From the NCBI GenBank assembly GCA_021822565.1, contig JAKAQM010000015.1, positions 1 to 33,225 of the forward strand: a stretch of 33,225 nt of DNA. The letters run 5' to 3'. The notes below the pieces were generated by a model. The model ran no database searches and was not told the origin of the DNA. It saw only the letters and a list, made by a program, of their open reading frames with translations. The first letter of the stretch is position 1. Every line of letters starts with the position of its first letter. Source of the DNA: Actinomycetes bacterium (GTDB lineage: Bacteria > Actinomycetota > Acidimicrobiia > Acidimicrobiales > RAAP-2). Made by a program: the position numbers and the translations under genes. Shown piece after piece: positions 22,661-33,225 of this stretch.

Positions 22661-24415
22661 GTGGCACGTCTGGACCAGCCCCCCGTGACCATCGCGTACT
22701 ACTCGATGGAGATTGCCCTCGACGACCGCTTGCCGACGTTCAGCGGCGGGCTGGGCGTACTGGCCGGCGACCACGTTCGGGCCGCCGCCGATCGAGGTTT
22801 GCCGCTCGGTGCGGTGACGCTCTTGTACGCCCACGGGTTCTTCGACCAGTCGACCGCAGGCGGCGACCAGCACGAAGCGCCCGTGGAGTGGTCCCCGTCG
22901 TCCGAGCTCGAGGAGCTGGGGGTGCGCGTCGCCGTCGTGATCTCGGGAAGGCGGGTGGAGCTGCGCGTCTGGCGGACGATGGTCGAGGGCATCGACGGCC
23001 ACCGCGTGCCGGTCCACTTCCTCGACGCCGACGTGGAGGAGAACGCACCCGAAGACCGGCAGATCACCGATCGGCTGTACGAAGGCGACCCCTACGAGCG
23101 TCTGCGCCAGGAGGCGGTGCTCGGGCTGGGTGGTCCGCTCGTCCTCGACACGCTCGGCTACCAGGGCATCAAGGTCCATCATCTGAACGAGGGGCACGGC
23201 TCGCTCGTCGCCGTGGCACTGCTCGCACGGCGCGTCGCGGGGTTCGATCCCGCCGGCGCCCTGGCGGGTTCCCTCCTCGGAGCAGCGCAGGCGGACCTCG
23301 ACGCCATCCGGCGACGGTGCGTGTTCACCACCCACACGCCGGTTCCCGCCGGGCACGACCGGTTCTCCCGAGAGGTCGCCGACGCCGTGCTCGGACGACC
23401 GGTGCTCGACGCCCTGGCCGGTCTGGGGTGCCTCGAGGACGACGGCACGCTGAACATGACCGTGCTCGGCATGCGCAGTGCGGGCTTCGTGAACGGGGTG
23501 TCCCTCCGGCACCGTGACGTGACGCACGAGATGTTCCCGTGGCAGCCGGTCGAGGCGATCACCAACGGCGTGCACAGCGTCTCGTGGGCGGCGCCTGCGA
23601 CCGCGGAGCTCTTCGACCGACGCCTGCCGGGTTGGCGCCAGGACAGCCAGCGGCTCCGCTGCGCGTCCGGCATCCCGCTCGACGAGCTGCGCGCGGCACA
23701 CGAGCAGAGCAAGAGCCGGATGTGCGCCGAGGTTCGTCGGCGCGCGGGCATCGGCCTTCGGCCGGACGTGCTCACCATCGGCGTCGCACGTCGGTTCGCG
23801 ACCTACAAGCGCAACGACCTGGTGCTCGCCGATCCCGACCGCCTCGCCGCGATCGCCGAGTGCGCGCCGCTCCAGGTCGTCTTCGCCGGGAAGGCGCACC
23901 CTGGTGACCACGAGGCGAAGCAGATGATCCACCACGTGATGTCGGTCGCCGCGCATGCCCCGCGTGGGGTGACCATCGCGTTCGTGGAGAACTACGGGAT
24001 GGACCTCGGCCGCCTGCTCTGCGCGGGTGCCGATGTGTGGCTGAACACCCCGACCCCTCCCAACGAGGCGTCCGGCACGAGTGGGATGAAGGCGGCGCTG
24101 AACGGGGTCCCGAGCCTGAGCACCCTCGACGGCTGGTGGCTCGAGGGGTGGATCCAGGGCGTCACGGGGTGGGCGATCGACGCGCCCGAGGGCATCGGGG
24201 AGGACCCCGGCGAGCAGGCCGGCCCGCCCGACGAGGATGCCGAGCGCATCTACCGCACCCTCGAGACGATCGTCGCTCCCCTGTACTACAAGGACCCGGA
24301 CGCGTTCTCGGCCGTCGGGCGCCACGCCATCGCGCTCAACGCGTCCTACTTCTCGGCTCACCGGATGGTCGAGGAGTACGCGCGGCGGGCGTACCGCCGC
24401 GCGCTCGACGCCTGA
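22661..24415 (+). CDS. glgP: Alpha-glucan (glycogen/starch) phosphorylase, GT35
   Basis: IAYYSMEIALDDRLPTFSGGLGVLAGDH, HLNEGHGSL, EAITNGVHSVSW, VARRFATYKRNDL, EASGTSGMKAALNGV. Confidence 0.95.
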   Translation: MARLDQPPVTIAYYSMEIALDDRLPTFSGGLGVLAGDHVRAAADRGLPLGAVTLLYAHGFFDQSTAGGDQHEAPVEWSPSSELEELGVRVAVVISGRRVELRVWRTMVEGIDGHRVPVHFLDADVEENAPEDRQITDRLYEGDPYERLRQEAVLGLGGPLVLDTLGYQGIKVHHLNEGHGSLVAVALLARRVAGFDPAGALAGSLLGAAQADLDAIRRRCVFTTHTPVPAGHDRFSREVADAVLGRPVLDALAGLGCLEDDGTLNMTVLGMRSAGFVNGVSLRHRDVTHEMFPWQPVEAITNGVHSVSWAAPATAELFDRRLPGWRQDSQRLRCASGIPLDELRAAHEQSKSRMCAEVRRRAGIGLRPDVLTIGVARRFATYKRNDLVLADPDRLAAIAECAPLQVVFAGKAHPGDHEAKQMIHHVMSVAAHAPRGVTIAFVENYGMDLGRLLCAGADVWLNTPTPPNEASGTSGMKAALNGVPSLSTLDGWWLEGWIQGVTGWAIDAPEGIGEDPGEQAGPPDEDAERIYRTLETIVAPLYYKDPDAFSAVGRHAIALNASYFSAHRMVEEYARRAYRRALDA

Positions 24416-24442
24416 GCAGGATGCGAGGAGCGGCGAGGTCCT

Positions 24443-26563
24443 GTGGTTGACCACGTGGAGGCGTGGCCTGGCCGTGCCTACCCGATGGGGGCGACCTACG
24501 ACGGCGCGGGGACGAACTTCTCGGTCTTCACGGAGGTCGCCGAGGGGGTCGACCTGTGCCTCGTGGCCGACGACGGGCAGGAGCTACGCGTGCCCCTCGA
24601 GGAGGTGGACGCCCATTGCTGGCACGCGTACCTGCCTGGTGTCGGGCCCGGCCAGCGCTATGGCTACCGTGTCCACGGCCCGTGGGACCCCGCGCAGGGC
24701 CTGCGGTGCAACCCGAACAAGCTGCTGATCGACCCCTACGCGAAGGCGATCGCCGGCTCGGTCGACTGGGATCCCGCCTGCTTCGGCTCGGTGCCCGGCG
24801 ACGACGAAGCGCGCGATGACCGTGACAGCGCCCCCCACGTCCCCAAGAGCGTCGTGCACAGCCCGTACTTCGACTGGGGGTCGGACCGTCCGCCCGGCAC
24901 TCCGCTGCACGACACCGTCATCTACGAGGTCCACGTGAAGGGCTTCACGGTCGGGCATCCCCAGATCCCTCCGCACCTGCGAGGCAAGTACCTCGGGCTC
25001 GCGCACCCCGTGGCGATCGACCACCTGCGCGCGCTCGGCGTCACGGCGGTCGAGCTGCTGCCGGTGCACCAGTTCGTCCACGACGCCCCCCTCGTCGAGC
25101 GGGGCCTGCGGAACTACTGGGGCTACAACTCGATCGGGTTCTTCGCGCCGCACAACGAGTACGCCTCGGGCGACCTCGGTCAGCAGGTCCAGGAATTCAA
25201 GACGATGGTCTGGGCGCTCCACGACGCAGGCATCGAGGTGATCCTCGATGTCGTCTACAACCACACCGCAGAAGGCGACCACCTCGGCCCGGTGCTCTCG
25301 TTCAAGGGCATCGACAATCGCGCGTACTACCGGCTCGTGCCCGACGACCTGCGGCACTACTACGACACGACCGGCACCGGCAACAGCTTGAACGTCCGCC
25401 ACCCGCGGAGCCTCCAGCTGATCATGGACTCGCTGCGCTACTGGATCTCCGAGATGCACGTCGACGGGTTCCGCTTCGACCTCGCCGCGTCGCTCGCGCG
25501 CCAATTCCACGAGGTCGACCGCCTCTCGGCATTCTTCGACCTCATCGAGCAGGACCCGATCGTGAGCCAGGTGAAGCTGATCGCAGAGCCCTGGGACCTC
25601 GGAGAGGGGGGCTACCAGGTGGGCAACTTCCCCCCGGTCTGGTCGGAGTGGAACGGCAAGTTCCGCGACACCGTCCGCGACTTCTGGCGCGGCGAGCCCG
25701 CGACCCTCCCCGAGCTCGCGTCGAGGCTGACCGGGAGCTCCGATCTGTACCAGTCCGACTCGCGCCGCCCGGTCGCCAGCATCAACTTCGTGACCGCTCA
25801 CGACGGGTTCACGCTCGCCGACCTCGTCTCCTACAACGAGAAGCACAACGACGCGAACGGTGAGGACAACCGCGACGGCGAGAGCTTCAACCGCTCTTGG
25901 AACTGCGGCGTCGAGGGCCCGAGCGACGACGCCGCGATCCTCGCGTGTCGCAGGCGCCAGCAGCGGAACCTGCTCGCCACCTTGTTCCTCTCCCAGGGTG
26001 TGCCGATGCTGCTCGGCGGTGACGAGATCGGGCGCACCCAGCGCGGGAACAACAACGCCTACTGCCAGGACAACCAGGTGTCGTGGTTCGACTGGCTGCG
26101 CGCGGACGACGAGCTCCTGGCCTTCACCCGCCACGTGATCGCCCTCCGGCGTGAGCACCCGATCTTCCGGCGACGCCGGTGGTTCCAAGGCAGGCCGATC
26201 CGCGGCACGCCCGACATCGCCTGGTTCCGACCCGATGGGGCGGAGATGGACGACGCCGACTGGGAGTCGGGTTTTGCCAAGTCGGTCGCCGTCTTCCTCA
26301 ACGGCGACGCGATCCCTGACCGCGACGAGCGTGGCAGGCAGGTGACCGACGACCGGTTCCTCCTCGTGCTCAACGCGCACGACGAGCCGATCGACTGGCG
26401 CCTTCCGCGCCACCGGGTGGCGGGCTGGACGGTCGCGCTCGACACCGCCGGGGAGCTCGTGGTCGGCTCCCATGTCGAGCCGTCGAAGCCCTTCTGCGCC
26501 CCGGCGCGGGCGTGCACGCTCCTCGTCGCACCGGGCCGCAAGGCACCGCACCAGCGCCGGTGA
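24443..26563 (+). CDS. glgX: Glycogen debranching enzyme GlgX (GH13)
   Basis: YEVHVKGFTVGHPQIPPHLRGKYLGL, EVILDVVYNHTAEGDHLGP, VDGFRFDLAASL, KLIAEPWDLGEGGYQVGNFPPVWSEWNGKFRDTVRDFWRG, NFVTAHDGFTLADLVSYNEKHN. Confidence 0.97.
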   Translation: MVDHVEAWPGRAYPMGATYDGAGTNFSVFTEVAEGVDLCLVADDGQELRVPLEEVDAHCWHAYLPGVGPGQRYGYRVHGPWDPAQGLRCNPNKLLIDPYAKAIAGSVDWDPACFGSVPGDDEARDDRDSAPHVPKSVVHSPYFDWGSDRPPGTPLHDTVIYEVHVKGFTVGHPQIPPHLRGKYLGLAHPVAIDHLRALGVTAVELLPVHQFVHDAPLVERGLRNYWGYNSIGFFAPHNEYASGDLGQQVQEFKTMVWALHDAGIEVILDVVYNHTAEGDHLGPVLSFKGIDNRAYYRLVPDDLRHYYDTTGTGNSLNVRHPRSLQLIMDSLRYWISEMHVDGFRFDLAASLARQFHEVDRLSAFFDLIEQDPIVSQVKLIAEPWDLGEGGYQVGNFPPVWSEWNGKFRDTVRDFWRGEPATLPELASRLTGSSDLYQSDSRRPVASINFVTAHDGFTLADLVSYNEKHNDANGEDNRDGESFNRSWNCGVEGPSDDAAILACRRRQQRNLLATLFLSQGVPMLLGGDEIGRTQRGNNNAYCQDNQVSWFDWLRADDELLAFTRHVIALRREHPIFRRRRWFQGRPIRGTPDIAWFRPDGAEMDDADWESGFAKSVAVFLNGDAIPDRDERGRQVTDDRFLLVLNAHDEPIDWRLPRHRVAGWTVALDTAGELVVGSHVEPSKPFCAPARACTLLVAPGRKAPHQRR

Positions 26564-26609
26564 CGCGCACCATTCCGCCGGTTCCCGGTCCCGGCGTCGC
26601 TCCGGGGGC

Positions 26610-27293
26610 ATGGGACAATGGGTGGCGGTGACCACTGCCGAACTCGAAAAGCGTGTCGCGGCGCACGCCGCGGCCGAGCTGGTCGAAGACGGGATGTCCG
26701 TCGGGCTCGGGACCGGCACGACCGTCGCGTACCTCGTGCCGGCGCTGGCTGCCCGCGCCCTCGACGTTCGCTGCGCCGTGACCTCGCCGCGCACCGAGAT
26801 CCTGGCTCGGGAGGCTGGCCTGCGAGTCGAGCGGTTCTCCTCGGTCGCGCACCTCGACATCGCCATCGACGGAGCCGACCAGGTCGCTCCGGACGGGTGG
26901 CTCGTGAAGGGTGGTGGTGGCGCTCACACCCGCGAGAAGCTCGTGGCCTCAGCTGCTGACCGCTTCGTCGTGATCGTGGACTCCTCGAAGCTGGTCCGCG
27001 CGCTCCGTCCGCCCGTGCCCCTCGAGGTGGTCGCGTTCGCGCTGGCCTCCACTCTCCGCCGGATCGAGGCCATCGGGCCGGTGCGCCGGCGCGACGCCGG
27101 GCGGAGCCCCGACCATGGCGTCATCTGCGACTACCTGGGCGCCGCGGACGACCCGCCGTGGCTGGCCGGCGCGCTGCGCGGGGTCCCAGGAGTGGTGGAG
27201 CACGGCTTGTTCCCTCCCGAGATGGTCAGCGACGTCATCGTGGGCCGGGGCGGACGTGCCGAGACGGTGCGCCCCGGGGGCGACGGGTGGTGA
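26610..27293 (+). CDS. rpiA: Ribose-5-phosphate isomerase A
   Basis: SVGLGTGTTVAYLV, LDIAIDGADQVAPDGWLVKGGGGAHTREKLVA, SKLV, VEHGLFPPEMVSDVIVG. Confidence 0.93.
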   Translation: MGQWVAVTTAELEKRVAAHAAAELVEDGMSVGLGTGTTVAYLVPALAARALDVRCAVTSPRTEILAREAGLRVERFSSVAHLDIAIDGADQVAPDGWLVKGGGGAHTREKLVASAADRFVVIVDSSKLVRALRPPVPLEVVAFALASTLRRIEAIGPVRRRDAGRSPDHGVICDYLGAADDPPWLAGALRGVPGVVEHGLFPPEMVSDVIVGRGGRAETVRPGGDGW

Positions 27294-27306
27294 GCAGGTC
27301 GGACGG

Positions 27307-27978
27307 TCAGCCGTTGCCCGGGGCAGCGGGGCGGTCGGCCATGACGACCGACGACCCTGCCTCCACTCGCCCTGCGGGGATCGAGGGGTCTGCTGCGAGA
27401 AGCTTCTCGAGAGCCCAGCGCTTGTCGGCGCCGCTGACGAGCCACAGCAGGCGACGAGCACGCTTGATCCCCGGGTAGGTGAGCGTCATGCGCCGCCGAC
27501 CGTTGTACGTGGTGGCGGTGAGCGCGACCGGGCGGTCCTGCACCGAGAGGACGGGGTCTGTCGGAACGAGGGACGCCGTGTGGCCGTCCGGGCCGAGGCC
27601 GAGGTGCACCAGGTGGAGCTGCCGCGGCAGCGCAGCCCCGTAGCGGGCGGCAGCAGCGTCGAGATCGGCCTCCTCCACCGGCATCGGGCGCACCTCTGCA
27701 ACCTCGTCTCCCAGCGCCTCGCGCAAGTGCGCGAGATTGCGGTCGGGGTCGTCTCCGGGCGCGACACGCTCGTCGGCCTGCCAGATGACCGTGCGCTCCC
27801 AGGGCATGTCCAAGGTGACCAGCACGGCGAACATCTTCCAGGGCGTCGTGCCGCCGCTCACGGCGAATTGGAACGTGCCGTCCTGGTCGACCGCTTGGTG
27901 GGCGAGGTCGACCACCAAGCGGGCAGCGGCTCGTGAGAGCGCGTCGAGGTCGTCGAAGACGACCAGCTCGTGGTGCAC
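27307..27978 (-). CDS. pgl: 6-phosphogluconolactonase
   Basis: FAVSGGTTPWKMF, QADERVAPGDDPDRN, HLVHLGLGPDGHTASLVP, RRRMTLTYPGIKRARRLLWLVSGADK. Confidence 0.94.
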   Translation of the reverse strand: MHHELVVFDDLDALSRAAARLVVDLAHQAVDQDGTFQFAVSGGTTPWKMFAVLVTLDMPWERTVIWQADERVAPGDDPDRNLAHLREALGDEVAEVRPMPVEEADLDAAAARYGAALPRQLHLVHLGLGPDGHTASLVPTDPVLSVQDRPVALTATTYNGRRRMTLTYPGIKRARRLLWLVSGADKRWALEKLLAADPSIPAGRVEAGSSVVMADRPAAPGNG

Positions 27979-27982
27979 GGGC

Positions 27983-29020
<1,038 letters not shown>

Positions 29021-29099
29021 GACGCCACCCTACGCCGGGCACCGCCGGCGCCGACCAGCGCCCGGGCGCCGCGCCAGCCGGGTGGGCCGGCACGGACCC

Positions 29100-30776
29100 T
29101 CAGCCGTGCTGCTTGAGCGCGCGGTAGCGCCGGATCAGCGCGTTGGTGGACGCGTCGTGCGCCAGCGCCGGCTCGGAGCTGGTCTCGAGCTCGGGGACGA
29201 TCTCCTTCGCCAGCTGCTTGCCGAGCTCCACGCCCCACTGGTCGAACGAGTCGATGCCCCAGAGCGCGCCCTGGACGAACACGTCGTGCTCGTAGAGCGC
29301 GACCAGGGCTCCGAGCACCCGAGGGGTGAGCCGCTCGGCGAGGAGCACGTTGGTCGGGCGGTCGCCCGGCATCTCCTTGTGGGGCACGACGCGTTCCTCG
29401 GTCCCGTCGGCTCGGACCTCGTCCGCGGTGCGCCCGAACGCCAGCGCCTGCGCTTGGGCGAAGACGTTCGACATGAGCAGGTCGTGGTGCTCGCGCAGGG
29501 GGTTCAGGCTCTTCGCGAAGCCGATGAAGTCGACGGGCACGAGCCGCGTGCCCTGATGCAGGAGCTGGTAGAAGCTGTGTTGCCCGTTCGTGCCGGGCTC
29601 ACCCCAGTACACGGGGCCGGTGTCGTAGTCGACCGGAGCGCCGTCGAGCGTCACGCGCTTGCCGTTCGACTCCATGGTGAGCTGCTGGAGGTAGGCCGGG
29701 AAGCGTTTCAGGTACTGGCTGTAGGGCATGACCCCCATCGACTGCGCGCCGAAGAGCTCGTTGTACCAGAACGACAGCAGGCCCATGACCACGGGCATGT
29801 TGCGCTCGAGGGGCGCAGTGCGGAAGTGCTCGTCCATCTCGTGGAAACCGCCCAGCATCTCGTAGAAGTGGTCGGGGCCGATCGCGAGCATGGTCGAGAG
29901 GCCGATCGCCGAGTCCATGGAGTACCGGCCTCCGACCCAGTCCCAGAAGCCGAACATGTTCTCGGTGTCGATCCCGAAGGCGGCGACGCGCTCTCGGTTC
30001 GTCGACACTGCGACGAAGTGCCTGGCGACGGCCTCGTCGCTTCCGAGGGAGTCCACGACCCACGAGCGCGCCGACGTCGCGTTCTCGATCGTCTCGAGCG
30101 TGGTGAAGGTCTTCGACGACACGACGAAGAGCGTCTCTTCGGCCGAGAGATCCCTCGTGGCCTCGACGAGGTCGGTCGGGTCCACGTTGGAGACGAAGCG
30201 GAACGTCATGTCGCGGCGCGAGTACCACCGCAGCGCCTCGTAGGCCATGACGGGTCCGAGGTCCGAGCCGCCGATCCCGATGTTGACGACGTTTCGGATG
30301 GGCCGTCCGGTGTAGCCGAGCCATTGCGCCGAGCGGACCTTCTCGCAGAAGCTCGCCATCCGGTCGAGGACCTCGTGCACCTCTTTCACCACGTCGGTCC
30401 CGTCCACCACGAGCGAGGTGCCGCTCGGCATGCGCAGGGCGACGTGCAGTGCGGCGCGGTCCTCCGAGACGTTCACGTGCGCGCCGGCGAACATGGCGTC
30501 GCGGCGTGTCTCGACGCCCGACTCGCGCGCGAGCTGGACGAGGAGGCGCATGGTCTCGTCGGTGATCTTGTTCTTCGAGTAGTCGCAGTAGAGCCCCGCC
30601 GCCTCCAGGCTGAACCGCTCGGCCCGGCCCGGGTCGGCGGCGAACAGCTCCCTCAGATGGGTGCCCGCGATCTCGGCGTGATGGCGTTCGAGCGCAGCGA
30701 GCGCGGGACGCTCGCGCAGCGTGCTGCGCGGCTGCGGGACAGGGGGAACCGGCATGGAGGGCACGGAGTCGGGCAT
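29100..30776 (-). CDS. pgi: Glucose-6-phosphate isomerase
   Basis: [96 protein letters not shown]. Confidence 0.98.
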   Translation of the reverse strand: MPDSVPSMPVPPVPQPRSTLRERPALAALERHHAEIAGTHLRELFAADPGRAERFSLEAAGLYCDYSKNKITDETMRLLVQLARESGVETRRDAMFAGAHVNVSEDRAALHVALRMPSGTSLVVDGTDVVKEVHEVLDRMASFCEKVRSAQWLGYTGRPIRNVVNIGIGGSDLGPVMAYEALRWYSRRDMTFRFVSNVDPTDLVEATRDLSAEETLFVVSSKTFTTLETIENATSARSWVVDSLGSDEAVARHFVAVSTNRERVAAFGIDTENMFGFWDWVGGRYSMDSAIGLSTMLAIGPDHFYEMLGGFHEMDEHFRTAPLERNMPVVMGLLSFWYNELFGAQSMGVMPYSQYLKRFPAYLQQLTMESNGKRVTLDGAPVDYDTGPVYWGEPGTNGQHSFYQLLHQGTRLVPVDFIGFAKSLNPLREHHDLLMSNVFAQAQALAFGRTADEVRADGTEERVVPHKEMPGDRPTNVLLAERLTPRVLGALVALYEHDVFVQGALWGIDSFDQWGVELGKQLAKEIVPELETSSEPALAHDASTNALIRRYRALKQHG

Positions 30777-30841
30777 CGACCGTGGACGCTACCGGGTGGT
30801 GCCCCCGGACATCTCGGTGGCCCGCACACGATGACCGGGGA

Positions 30842-31678
30842 TCATGACGCGGCGCGACGCTCGTGTGCCGGAGCAGACGAGCTCTGGGCCTCGGGCTCCG
30901 CCTGCCCGTCCCGATCGGTGAGGCCGGCCTCGGCCTCGGTGACGCTCGAACGCAGCCGCTTCAGGCTTGCGGCGAGGAGCCGCGAGACGTGCATCTGGCT
31001 GATGCCGACTCGAGCGGCGATCTCCGACTGGGTGAGGCCGTAGGCGAAGCGGAGCTGGAGGATCTGCTGCTCGCGCGGCCCGAGCGCGGCGAGGGCCGGC
31101 GCGAGGAGCACGCGGTCTTCGATGGCGCCGAGGGAGGCGTCCTCTCCGCCGAGGTGGGAGGCGAGCGTCTCCTCGTTGCGTCCGGTCGCGTCGATCGAGG
31201 CCGTGCGGTACCCCTGTCCGGCCTCGAGCGCCTCGAGGACGGCTTCTTCCGTCGCGCCCGTGGCCGTCGCGAGCTCGCGTACCGTCGGGGAGCGGCCCAG
31301 CTGCTGCGAGAGCGTCTCGGTGGCCTTGCCGAGCTCGAGGTAGAGCTCTTGCACCCTGCGCGGCGCCCGCACCGCCCATCCCTTGTCTCGGAAGTGGCGC
31401 TTCAGCTCTCCGATCACCGTGCGCGTGGCGAACGTCGTGAACTCGATGCCCCGATCCGGGTCGAAACGGTCGACCGACTTCACGATGGCGAGGGATGCCA
31501 CCTGCACCAGGTCCTCGTACGGCTCCCCACGGTTGACGTAGCGGCGTGCGAGCTGGTGGGCGAGCCCGAGATGCGCGGTGACGAGCCGTTCCCGGACTGC
31601 AGGGTCTCGGCCGGCGGCGAGCTCGAAGAACAGGGCCTTCGTGTCCCCCCCCTGCCTGGGTGCCTCGTCCGTCAACAT
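30842..31678 (-). CDS. RNA polymerase sigma factor, SigB/SigF family
   Basis: ATG at 31678; AHQLARRYVNRGEPYEDLVQVASLAIVKSVDRFDPDRGIEFTTFATRTVIGELKRHFRDKGWAVRAPRRVQEL; ILQLRFAYGLTQSEIAARVGISQMHVSRLLAASLKRLR. Confidence 0.95.
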   Translation of the reverse strand: MLTDEAPRQGGDTKALFFELAAGRDPAVRERLVTAHLGLAHQLARRYVNRGEPYEDLVQVASLAIVKSVDRFDPDRGIEFTTFATRTVIGELKRHFRDKGWAVRAPRRVQELYLELGKATETLSQQLGRSPTVRELATATGATEEAVLEALEAGQGYRTASIDATGRNEETLASHLGGEDASLGAIEDRVLLAPALAALGPREQQILQLRFAYGLTQSEIAARVGISQMHVSRLLAASLKRLRSSVTEAEAGLTDRDGQAEPEAQSSSAPAHERRAAS

Positions 31679-31685
31679 GTCATCG

Positions 31686-32090
31686 TCAAACCGCCCTGTC
31701 GGATCGACGCTTGCGCAGCCAGGCACCGGCGCGCCCGTCCCGGAGCCGGCGGCCGTGCTCGTCCACGAGCGCGTCGAGGATCTTCAATGAAAGGTCGTCC
31801 GCTGCCGCCCGGCGCGCGCTGGCCGCCATGTGGTCGTCCTCGTACCAGCAGGCCACCTCGATCGCATCACCTTCGCATTCGTAGCTCAGATGGAGCCTGC
31901 CGTCCTCGCGCCCTGTGACGAGCGAGAGGCACAGCTCTTCGACTGCCAGCCGCAGGTCCTCGATGTCCTCGATCCCGAACCCGGCGCGACCTGCGAGCGT
32001 CGCGGCCGCCAGGCGCGCGAGCACGACGAGGTCGGCCTGGACCGGGATCGAGAGCTCGACCGAGATGGTGCCCGCCTTTCGCTCGCTCAT
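31686..32090 (-). CDS. RsbW-like anti-sigma factor (serine kinase, HATPase fold)
   Basis: DIEDLRLAVEELCLSLVTG (N-box-like region), 134 aa, located between STAS and sigma genes. Confidence 0.82.
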   Translation of the reverse strand: MSERKAGTISVELSIPVQADLVVLARLAAATLAGRAGFGIEDIEDLRLAVEELCLSLVTGREDGRLHLSYECEGDAIEVACWYEDDHMAASARRAAADDLSLKILDALVDEHGRRLRDGRAGAWLRKRRSDRAV

Positions 32091-32440
32091 GGGTGCCTCA
32101 CGCTCTCGAGCGCTGCCCCGACGCTCCCGAAGATCGAGAAGACGCCGGTCAGGCCGGTGATCTCGAACACCCTCAGGATGCGTGGCTCGTCGATGACCAG
32201 CGGGAGGTCTCCGCCGGCCTCGCGGCAGCGCTTGAGCGCGCCGACCAGCACCCCGAGGGCGGTCGAGTCGAGAAAGGTCACCCCGAGGAGGTTCACGACG
32301 ACGCTCGGCTTGCCCGAGGCACCGAGCGCCGCCAGCCGATCGCGCAGCGGCGGCGCGGTCGCGACGTCGATCTCGCCGGCCGGCGAGACGACCGGGATGC
32401 CGTCGACCTCCTCGTCCCCGATCTCGAAGGTCTGGTCCAT
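32087..32440 (-). CDS. RsbV-like anti-anti-sigma factor (STAS)
   Basis: GIPVVSPAGEIDVATAPPLRDRLAALGASGKPSVVVNLLGVTFLDSTALGVLVGALKRCREAGGDLPLV; conserved phosphorylatable Ser context LDSTALGVL. Confidence 0.95.
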   Translation of the reverse strand: MDQTFEIGDEEVDGIPVVSPAGEIDVATAPPLRDRLAALGASGKPSVVVNLLGVTFLDSTALGVLVGALKRCREAGGDLPLVIDEPRILRVFEITGLTGVFSIFGSVGAALESVRHP

Positions 32441-32666
32441 CGGGTCACCGCTCCTTTACCTTGGTTCCTCTGGCGTCGGCCGGTCCGGGAGCCTCGTGGC
32501 GGAGGCGCGGCGAGGGCGAGCCTGGACGGCTGACGCGTGCACGCAGCCTGGATTGCAGTGAGCGAGTCCTCCGCAGGTCACCTCCTATACCCCGATGCCC
32601 GCATCCCCGCCCGCCCGCATGCCACGATCCGGCGCTGCGTCCGGTGACGGGCACCTCACGGGAACC

Positions 32667-33225
32667 CTACGCGCCGACGTCGAGGAGGACGGAGATCGAC
32701 GCCGGTTCGCCCTCTTGGAGGACGAGCCCGCCGGGCTCGACGCCGCCGGCATCGAGGAGATCACGGCGTGCCGCGCGCAGGTGCTCGAGACGCTCCGCGT
32801 GGTCCACCACCGTGAGGCTCGCCACCCGTGCCCGCATGGACCGCTTCTGGGTGGTCTTCTCCTTGCGGACTGCCGCAAGGACCGCTGCGACCGCGTCGAG
32901 CACGGGGGACGCGCCCCAGGCGATCTCCGTGGCGTCCTGGCCGCCCTCGCCTGCACCGCGGCGAATGGGCGGTGCGAGCTCCGCGGAGGCGTCCGGCCAG
33001 GGCGCGAGATGGACCGAGCCCGTCTGCCACCAGCTCCAGACCTCCTCGGTGACGTAGGGGAGGAAGGGCGCGAAGAGGCGGAGCTGCACGGAGAGGGCCA
33101 GGGAGAGCGCCGCGCGCGCGGAGGCGGCCGCCACATCTCCGGGCTCGCCGTAGGAGCGGAGCTTGACGAGCTCGAGGTAGTCGTCGCAGAACGACCAGAA
33201 GAAGCTCTCGGTCGATTCGAGCGCA
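32667..33225 (-). CDS. valS: Valyl-tRNA synthetase, C-terminal part (continues beyond window)
   Basis: From 33224 the minus strand reads ALESTESFFWSFCDDYLELVKLRSYGEPGDVAAASARAALSLALSVQLRLFAPFLPYVTEEVWSWWQTGSVHLAPWP. Confidence 0.9.
   Translation of the reverse strand, partial: ALESTESFFWSFCDDYLELVKLRSYGEPGDVAAASARAALSLALSVQLRLFAPFLPYVTEEVWSWWQTGSVHLAPWPDASAELAPPIRRGAGEGGQDATEIAWGASPVLDAVAAVLAAVRKEKTTQKRSMRARVASLTVVDHAERLEHLRAARRDLLDAGGVEPGGLVLQEGEPASISVLLDVGA

Noticed and set aside
20977-23517. 846-aa plus-strand ORF spanning SpoIIE and glgP
   Set aside because: Antisense or out of frame to two well-supported genes; no recognisable motifs.
24584-26866. 760-aa minus-strand ORF opposite glgX
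   Set aside because: Shadow ORF; the plus-strand frame has all GlgX catalytic motifs.

Overview
High-GC (about 70%), actinobacterial-looking chromosomal window with about 31 densely packed protein genes. No rRNA, tRNA, CRISPR array or transposase was recognised. In order: a LigD-type ATP-dependent ligase domain with an apparent frameshift at the window edge and a separate LigD-type polymerase; a CBS-pair protein; a small amphi-Trp-like protein; an XRE-HTH/pyridoxamine-oxidase fusion divergent from a beta-phosphoglucomutase/GH65 pair; a STAS protein; an M50 protease with CBS domains; an IPT/TIG surface protein; an L,D-transpeptidase; a BON-DUF2267 protein; an isochorismatase; a Bpa/PafE (DUF2587)-like protein coupled to a DrrAB-like ABC exporter; an ATL/AlkA alkylation-repair pair; YceI; a class B-type PBP; a flippase-like membrane protein; a DDN-type nitroreductase; 3-hydroxyacyl-CoA dehydrogenase; a SpoIIE-type phosphatase; glgP, glgX, rpiA, pgl, gnd and pgi; an rsbV-rsbW-sigma partner-switching operon; and the valS 3' part. 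Best leads: (i) a Bpa/PafE-like protein lacking the C-terminal GQYL proteasome-docking motif, translationally coupled to an ABC exporter; (ii) a perfect DosR-box-like palindrome (AGGGAC-GTTG-GTCCCT) in a neighbourhood resembling the mycobacterial dormancy gene set; (iii) a 9-bp inverted repeat between the XRE-PNPOx gene and pgmB; (iv) recurrent 20-22 bp tandem duplications at gene boundaries, one of which can form competing hairpins. All family calls come from reading motifs and translations; no searches were run.
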